This document shows, piece after piece, positions 58,201-64,000 of a stretch of DNA of 64,000 nt (positions within the stretch are counted from its first letter, which is position 1; the number at the start of each line of letters is the position of its first letter). Source of the DNA: Rallus limicola (Eukaryota; Chordata; Aves; Gruiformes; Rallidae); the NCBI GenBank assembly GCA_022605955.1, contig JAKCOZ010000083.1, forward strand, positions 1,647,155 to 1,711,154, in the 5' to 3' direction. The position numbers and the translations under genes were made by a program. The notes beneath the pieces are model-generated. The model was not told the DNA's origin. It worked only from the letters and a program-made list of their open reading frames with translations, and searched no databases.

Positions 58201-61200
58201 TTTAGCATGTTTTGAACTGCAGGCTGCTAGGGCCGAGAAAAGCACCGTAGGAGGTTCCAGGCATGTTCCCTCTTTCCAGGCAAAGGAAAAGGCTGAGAGC
58301 CAAAGTGACAGGGGCTGCTCGTGTGTCCTGTTAGGAGGTTTCAGACAAGCTATGCCTTTCAGGCCTAGCTTCTTTACTTTGGGAGTTATTGCTGGACGTT
58401 TAGCATGTTTTGAACTGCAGTCTGCTAGGGCCGAGAAAAGCACCGTAGGAGGTTCGAGGCATGTTCCCTCTTTCCAGGCAAAGGAAAAGGCTGAGAGCCA
58501 AAGTGACAGGGTCTGCTCGTGTGTCCTGTTAGGAGGTTTCAGACAAGCTATGCCTTTCAGGCCTAGCTTCTTTACTTTGGGAGTTATTGCTGGACGTTTA
58601 GCATGTTTTGAACTGCAGTCTGCTAGGGCCGAGAAAAGCACCGTAGGAGGTTCCAGGCATGTTCCCTCTTTCCAGGCAAAGGAAAAGGCTGAGAGCCAAA
58701 GTGACAGGGGCTGCTCGTGTGTCCTGTTAGGAGGTTTCAGACAAGCTATGCCTTTCAGGCCTAGCTTCTTTACTTTGGGAGTTATTGCTGGACGTTTAGC
58801 ATGTTTTGAACTGCAGTCTGCTAGGGCCGAGAAAAGCACCGTAGGAGGTTCCAGGCATGTTCCCTCTTTCCAGGCAAAGGAAAAGGCTGAGAGCCAAAGT
58901 GACAGGGTCTGCTCGTGTGTCCTGTTAGGAGGTTTCAGACAAGCTATGCCTTTCAGGCCTAGCTTCTTTACTTTGGGAGTTATTGCTGGACGTTTAGCAT
59001 GTTTTGAACTGCAGTCTGCTAGGGCCGAGAAAAGCACCGTAGGAGGTTCCAGGCATGTTCCCTCTTTCCAGGCAAAGGAAAAGGCTGAGAGCCAAAGTGA
59101 CAGGGGCTGCTCGTGTGTCCTGTTAGGAGGTTTCAGACAAGCTATGCCTTTCAGGCCTAGCTTCTTTACTTTGGGAGTTATTGCTGGACGTTTAGCATGT
59201 TTTGAACTGCAGTCTGCTAGGGCCGAGAAAAGCACCGTAGGAGGTTCCAGGCATGTTCCCTCTTTCCAGGCAAAGAAAAAGGCTGAGAGCCAAAGTGACA
59301 GGGGCTGCTCGTGTGTCCTGTTAGGAGGTTTCAGACAAGCTATGCCTTTCAGGCCTAGCTTCTTTACTTTGGGAGTTATTGCTGGACGTTTAGCATGTTT
59401 TGAACTGCAGTCTGCTAGGGCCGAGAAAAGCACCGTAGGAGGTTCCAGGCATGTTCCCTCTTTCCAGGCAAAGGAAAAGGCTGAGAGCCAAAGTGACAGG
59501 GTCTGCTCGTGTGTCCTGTTAGGAGGTTTCAGACAAGCTATGCCTTTCAGGCCTAGCTTCTTTACTTTGGGAGTTATTGCTGGACGTTTAGCATGTTTTG
59601 AACTGCAGTCTGCTAGGGCCGAGAAAAGCACCGTAGGAGGTTCCAGGCATGTTCCCTCTTTCCAGGCAAAGGAAAAGGCTGAGAGCCAAAGTGACAGGGT
59701 CTGCTCGTGTGTCCTGTTAGGAGGTTTCAGACAAGCTATGCCTTTCAGGCCTAGCTTCTTTACTTTGGGAGTTATTGCTGGACGTTTAGCATGTTTTGAA
59801 CTGCAGTCTGCTAGGGCCGAGAAAAGCACCGTAGGAGGTTCCAGGCATGTTCCCTCTTTCCAGGCAAAGGAAAAGGCTGAGAGCCAAAGTGACAGGGGCT
59901 GCTCGTGTGTCCTGTTAGGAGGTTTCAGACAAGCTATGCCTTTCAGGCCTAGCTTCTTTACTTTGGGAGTTATTGCTGGACGTTTAGCATGTTTTGAACT
60001 GCAGTCTGCTAGGGCCGAGAAAAGCACCGTAGGAGGTTCCAGGCATGTTCCCTCTTTCCAGGCAAAGGAAAAGGCTGAGAGCCAAAGTGACAGGGTCTGC
60101 TCGTGTGTCCTGTTAGGAGGTTTCAGACAAGCTATGCCTTTCAGGCCTAGCTTCTTTACTTTGGGAGTTATTGCTGGACGTTTAGCATGTTTTGAACTGC
60201 AGTCTGCTAGGGCCGAGAAAAGCACCGTAGGAGGTTCCAGGCATGTTCCCTCTTTCCAGGCAAAGGAAAAGGCTGAGAGCCAAAGTGACAGGGGCTGCTC
60301 GTGTGTCCTGTTAGGAGGTTTCAGACAAGCTATGCCTTTCAGGCCTAGCTTCTTTACTTTGGGAGTTATTGCTGGACGTTTAGCATGTTTTGAACTGCAG
60401 TCTGCTAGGGCCGAGAAAAGCACCGTAGGAGGTTCCAGGCATGTTCCCTCTTTCCAGGCAAAGGAAAAGGCTGAGAGCCAAAGTGACAGGGTCTGCTCGT
60501 GTGTCCTGTTAGGAGGTTTCAGACAAGCTATGCCTTTCAGGCCTCGCTTCTTTACTTTGGGAGTTATTGCTGGACGTTTAGCATGTTTTGAACTGCAGTC
60601 TGCTAGGGCCGAGAAAAGCACCGTAGGAGGTTCCAGGCATGTTCCCTCTTTCCAGGCAAAGGAAAAGGCTGAGAGCCAAAGTGACAGGGGCTGCTCGTGT
60701 GTCCTGTTAGGAGGTTTCAGACAAGCTATGCCTTTCAGGCCTAGCTTCTTTACGTTGGGAGTTATTGCTGGACGTTTAGCATGTTTTGAACTGCAGTCTG
60801 CTAGGGCCGAGAAAAGCACCGTAGGAGGTTCCAGGCATGTTCCCTCTTTCCAGGCAAAGGAAAAGGCTGAGAGCCAAAGTGACAGGGGCTGCTTGTGTGT
60901 CCTGTTAGGAGGTTTCAGACAAGCTATGCCTTTCAGGCCTAGCTTCTTTACTTTGGGAGTTATTGCTGGACGTTTAGCATGTTTTGAACTGCAGTCTGCT
61001 AGGGCCGAGAAAAGCACCGTAGGAGGTTCCAGGCATGTTCCCTCTTTCCAGGCAAAGGAAAAGGCTGAGAGCCAAAGCGACAGGGGCTGCTCGTGTGTCC
61101 TGTTAGGAGGTTTCAGACAAGCTATGCCTTTCAGGCCTAGCTTCTTTACTTTGGGAGTTATTGCTGGACGTTTAGCATGTTTTGAACTGCAGTCTGCTAG

Positions 61201-64000
61201 GGCCGAGAAAAGCACCGTAGGAGGTTCCAGGCATGTTCCCTCTTTCCAGGCAAAGGAAAAGGCTGAGAGCCAAAGTGACAGGGTCTGCTCGTGTGTCCTG
61301 TTAGGAGGTTTCAGACAAGCTATGCCTTTCAGGCCTAGCTTCTTTACGTTGGGAGTTATTGCTGGACGTTTAGCATGTTTTGAACTGCAGTCTGCTAGGG
61401 CCGAGAAAAGCACCGTAGGAGGTTCCAGGCATGTTCCCTCTTTCCAGGCAAAGGAAAAGGCTGAGAGCCAAAGTGACAGGGGCTGCTCGTGTGTCCTGTT
61501 AGGAGGTTCCAGACAAGCTATGCCTTTCAGGCCTAGCTTCTTTACTTTGGGAGTTATTGCTGGACGTTTAGCATGTTTTGAACTGCAGTCTGCTAGGGCC
61601 GAGAAAAGCACCGTAGGAGGTTCCAGGCATGTTCCCTCTTTCCAGGCAAAGGAAAAGGCTGAGAGCCAAAGTGACAGGGTCTGCTCGTGTGTCCTGTTAG
61701 GAGGTTTCAGACAAGCTATGCCTTTCAGGCCTAGCTTCTTTACTTTGGGAGTTATTGCTGGACGTTTAGCATGTTTTGAACTGCAGTCTGCTAGGGCCGA
61801 GAAAAGCACCGTAGGAGGTTCCAGGCATGTTCCCTCTTTCCAGGCAAAGGAAAAGGCTGAGAGCCAAAGTGACAGGGGCTGCTCGTGTGTCCTGTTAGGA
61901 GGTTTCAGACAAGCTATGCCTTTCAGGCCTAGCTTCTTTACTTTGGGAGTTATTGCTGGACGTTTAGCATGTTTTGAACTGCAGTCTGCTAGGGCCGAGA
62001 AAAGCACCGTAGGAGGTTGCAGGCATGTTCCCTCTTTCCAGGCAAAGGAAAAGGCTGAGAGCCAAAGTGACAGGGGCTGCTCGTGTGTCCTGTTAGGAGG
62101 TTTCAGACAAGCTATGCCTTTCAGGCCTAGCTTCTTTACTTTGGGTGTTATTGCTGGACGTTTAGCATGTTTTGAACTGCAGTCTGCTAGGGCCGAGAAA
62201 AGCACCGTAGGAGGTTCCAGGCATGTTCCCTCTTTCGGGGCAAAGGAAAAGGCTGAGAGCCAAAGTGACAGGGTCTGCTCGTGTGTCCTGTTAGGAGGTT
62301 TCAGACAAGCTATGCCTTTCAGGCCTAGCTTCTTTACTTTGGGAGTTATTGCTGGACGTTTAGCATGTTTTGAACTGCAGTCTGCTAGGGCCGAGAAAAG
62401 CACCGTAGGAGGTTCCAGGCATGTTCCCTCTTTCCAGGCAAAGGAAAAGGCTGAGAGCCAAAGTGACAGGGGCTGCTCGTGTGTCCTGTTAGGAGGTTTC
62501 AGACAAGCTATGCCTTTCAGGCCTAGCTTCTTTACTTTGGGAGTTATTGCTGGACGTTTAGCATGTTTTGAACTGCAGTCTGCTAGGGCCGAGAAAAGCA
62601 CCGTAGGAGGTTCCAGGCATGTTCCCTCTTTCCAGGCAAAGGAAAAGGCTGAGAGCCAAAGTGACAGGGTCTGCTCGTGTGTCCTGTTAGGAGGTTTCAG
62701 ACAAGCTATGCCTTTCAGGCCTAGCTTCTTTACTTTGGGAGTTATTGCTGGACGTTTAGCATGTTTTGAACTGCAGTCTGCTAGGGCCGAGAAAAGCACC
62801 GTAGGAGGTTCCAGGCATGTTCCCTCTTTCCAGGCAAAGGAAAAGGCTGAGAGCCAAAGTGACAGGGTCTGCTCGTGTGTCCTGTTAGGAGGTTTCAGAC
62901 AAGCTATGCCTTTCAGGCCTAGCTTCTTTACTTTGGGAGTTATTGCTGGACGTTTAGCATGTTTTGAACTGCAGTCTGCTAGGGCCGAGAAAAGCACCGT
63001 AGGAGGTTCCAGGCATGTTCCCTCTTTCCAGGCAAAGGAAAAGGCTGAGAGCCAAAGTGACAGGGGCTGCTCGTGTGTCCTGTTAGGAGGTTTCAGACAA
63101 GCTATGCCTTTCATGCCTAGCTTCTTTACTTTGGGAGTTATTGCTGGACGTTTAGCATGTTTTGAACTGCAGTCTGCTAGGGCCGAGAAAAGCACCGTAG
63201 GAGGTTCCAGGCATGTTCCCTCTTTACAGGCAAAGGAAAAGGCTGAGAGCCAAAGTGACAGGGTCTGCTGGTGTGTCCTGTTAGGAGGTTTCAGACAAGC
63301 TATGCCTTTCAGGCCTAGCTTCTTTACTTTGGGAGTTATTGCTGGACGTTTAGCATGTTTTGAACTGCAGTCTGCTAGGGCCGAGAAAAGCACTGTAGGA
63401 GGTTCCAGGCATGTTCCCTCTTTCCAGGCAAAGGAAAAGGCTGAGAGCCAAAGTGACAGGGTCTGCTCGTGTGTCCTGTTAGGAGGTTTCAGACAAGCTA
63501 TGCCTTTCAGGCCTAGCTTCTTTACTTTGGGAGTTATTGCTGGACGTTTAGCATGTTTTGAACTGCAGTCTGCTAGGGCCGAGAAAAGCACCGTAGGAGG
63601 TTCCAGGCATGTTCCCTCTTTCCAGGCAAAGGAAAAGGCTGAGAGCCAAAGTGACAGGGTCTGCTCGTGTGTCCTGTTAGGAGGTTTCAGACAAGCTATG
63701 CCTTTCAGGCCTAGCTTCTTTACTTTGGGAGTTATTGCTGGACGTTTAGCATGTTTTGAACTGCAGTCTGCTAGGGACGAGAAAAGCACCGTAGGAGGTT
63801 CCAGGCATGTTCCCTCTTTCCAGGCAAAGGAAAAGGCTGAGAGCCAAAGCGACAGGGGCTGCTCGTGTGTCCTGTTAGGAGGTTTCAGACAAGCTATGCC
63901 TTTCAGGCCTAGCTTCTTTACTTTGGGAGTTATTGCTGGACGTTTAGCATGTTTTGAACTGCAGTCTGCTAGGGCCGAGAAAAGCACCGTAGGAGGTTCC
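52210..64000 (+). repeat. Palindrome-free monomer block, right part
   Basis: Fifty-nine complete periods from 52214 to 63896 with no indel and no 47-bp insertion. Monomers mostly differ by single private substitutions plus the two-state GGGTCTG/GGGGCTG site. Local higher-order structure is visible: TTTCAGAAAAGC occurs at about 54181, 55171 and 56360, spaced 990 and 1,188 bp (5 and 6 monomers). A G-to-T change near 58097 makes GGCTTAGAGCC, stopping the plus frame at 58099. I see no gene in it. Confidence 0.93.

Larger units (their letters stand above)
1..64000 (+). repeat. 198-bp satellite tandem array
   Basis: The window is filled end to end by one 198-bp unit repeated head to tail. Between the start-like ATGCCTTTCAGG landmark at 125 and the last one at 63896 the length equals exactly 313 x 198, plus 34 x 47, plus 2 x 102, minus 5 bp. 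No unrelated sequence interrupts it and both window edges lie inside the array, so its full length is unknown. By hand count the monomer has A 44, C 42, G 58, T 54 and four CpGs. Most copies differ by zero to a few substitutions. Such arrays are typical of eukaryotic centromeric, pericentromeric or heterochromatic DNA; the location here is inferred, and I do not recognise the family. Confidence 0.98.

Noticed and set aside
58450..58462. Pol III B-box-like GGTTCGAGGC, suggesting a tRNA-derived or SINE-like unit
   Set aside because: Only this one variant monomer fits the core; the consensus GGTTCCAGGC has a mismatch at a key position, no good A box is found upstream and no T-run terminator follows.
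58096..63987. Long minus-strand reading frame of 1,963 codons
   Set aside because: Same reason: the repeat length is a multiple of three, and the frame simply continues to the window edge. No gene signals are seen.
1..64000. CRISPR-like array
   Set aside because: There is no repeat/spacer alternation; the whole 198-bp unit is conserved and no unique spacers exist.
1..64000. Assembly artefact as the explanation of the whole repeat pattern
   Set aside because: Linked private variants, exact monomer arithmetic and different junction haplotypes in fixed slots are not expected from collapse or random mis-joining. Individual copy numbers could still be wrong.

Overview
The whole window is one satellite-DNA array. 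I find no supportable protein gene, RNA gene, CRISPR array or mobile element. The unit is a 198-bp monomer, about 50% GC, with all monomers head to tail in the same orientation. From the first in-phase landmark (125) to the last (63896), the length of 63,771 bp is accounted for exactly by 313 complete 198-bp periods, 34 copies of a 47-bp insertion, two 102-bp partial monomers and five single-base deletions. Monomers differ from one another by only a few substitutions. The array type, low CpG (4 per monomer, observed/expected about 0.33 by hand count) and recurrent CpG-to-TpG/CpA changes point to a cytosine-methylating eukaryote, most likely a vertebrate, and to a centromeric, pericentromeric or other heterochromatic block. 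I do not recognise the species or the satellite family.

The most interesting structure is a recurrent palindromic junction. At 34 sites between 4057 and 52209 a 47-bp insertion creates an inverted repeat with 29-bp arms around a 13-bp centre. The centre can itself pair, so the dyad spans 71 bp. Eighteen of the 34 have perfect arms. The insertion equals an inverted copy of the preceding 22 bp plus a second copy of a 25-bp quasi-palindrome, as expected from a fold-back template switch. At six sites the 13-bp centre is inverted. Two 102-bp partial monomers look like deletion products of such inverted-centre sites.

Layout: 1-4056, about 20 plain monomers. 4057-52209, monomers punctuated by palindromes in a repeating higher-order pattern. 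The best-defined copies are A (6752-15450, 8699 bp) and B (15451-23159, 7709 bp), with related copies at about 25.5-30.6 kb, 30.6-38.8 kb and 41.6-49.0 kb. Within a copy the palindromes lie 7-9, then 4-5, then 2, then 13-25 monomers apart. Copies differ by whole monomers or multiples such as six, the mark of unequal exchange. 52210-64000, about 59 monomers with no palindrome at all, a separate and more uniform amplification.

Because 198 is divisible by three and the monomer happens to lack stops in one frame on each strand, reading frames of up to about 1,960 codons run along both strands. They are by-products of the repeat length and are not annotated as genes.
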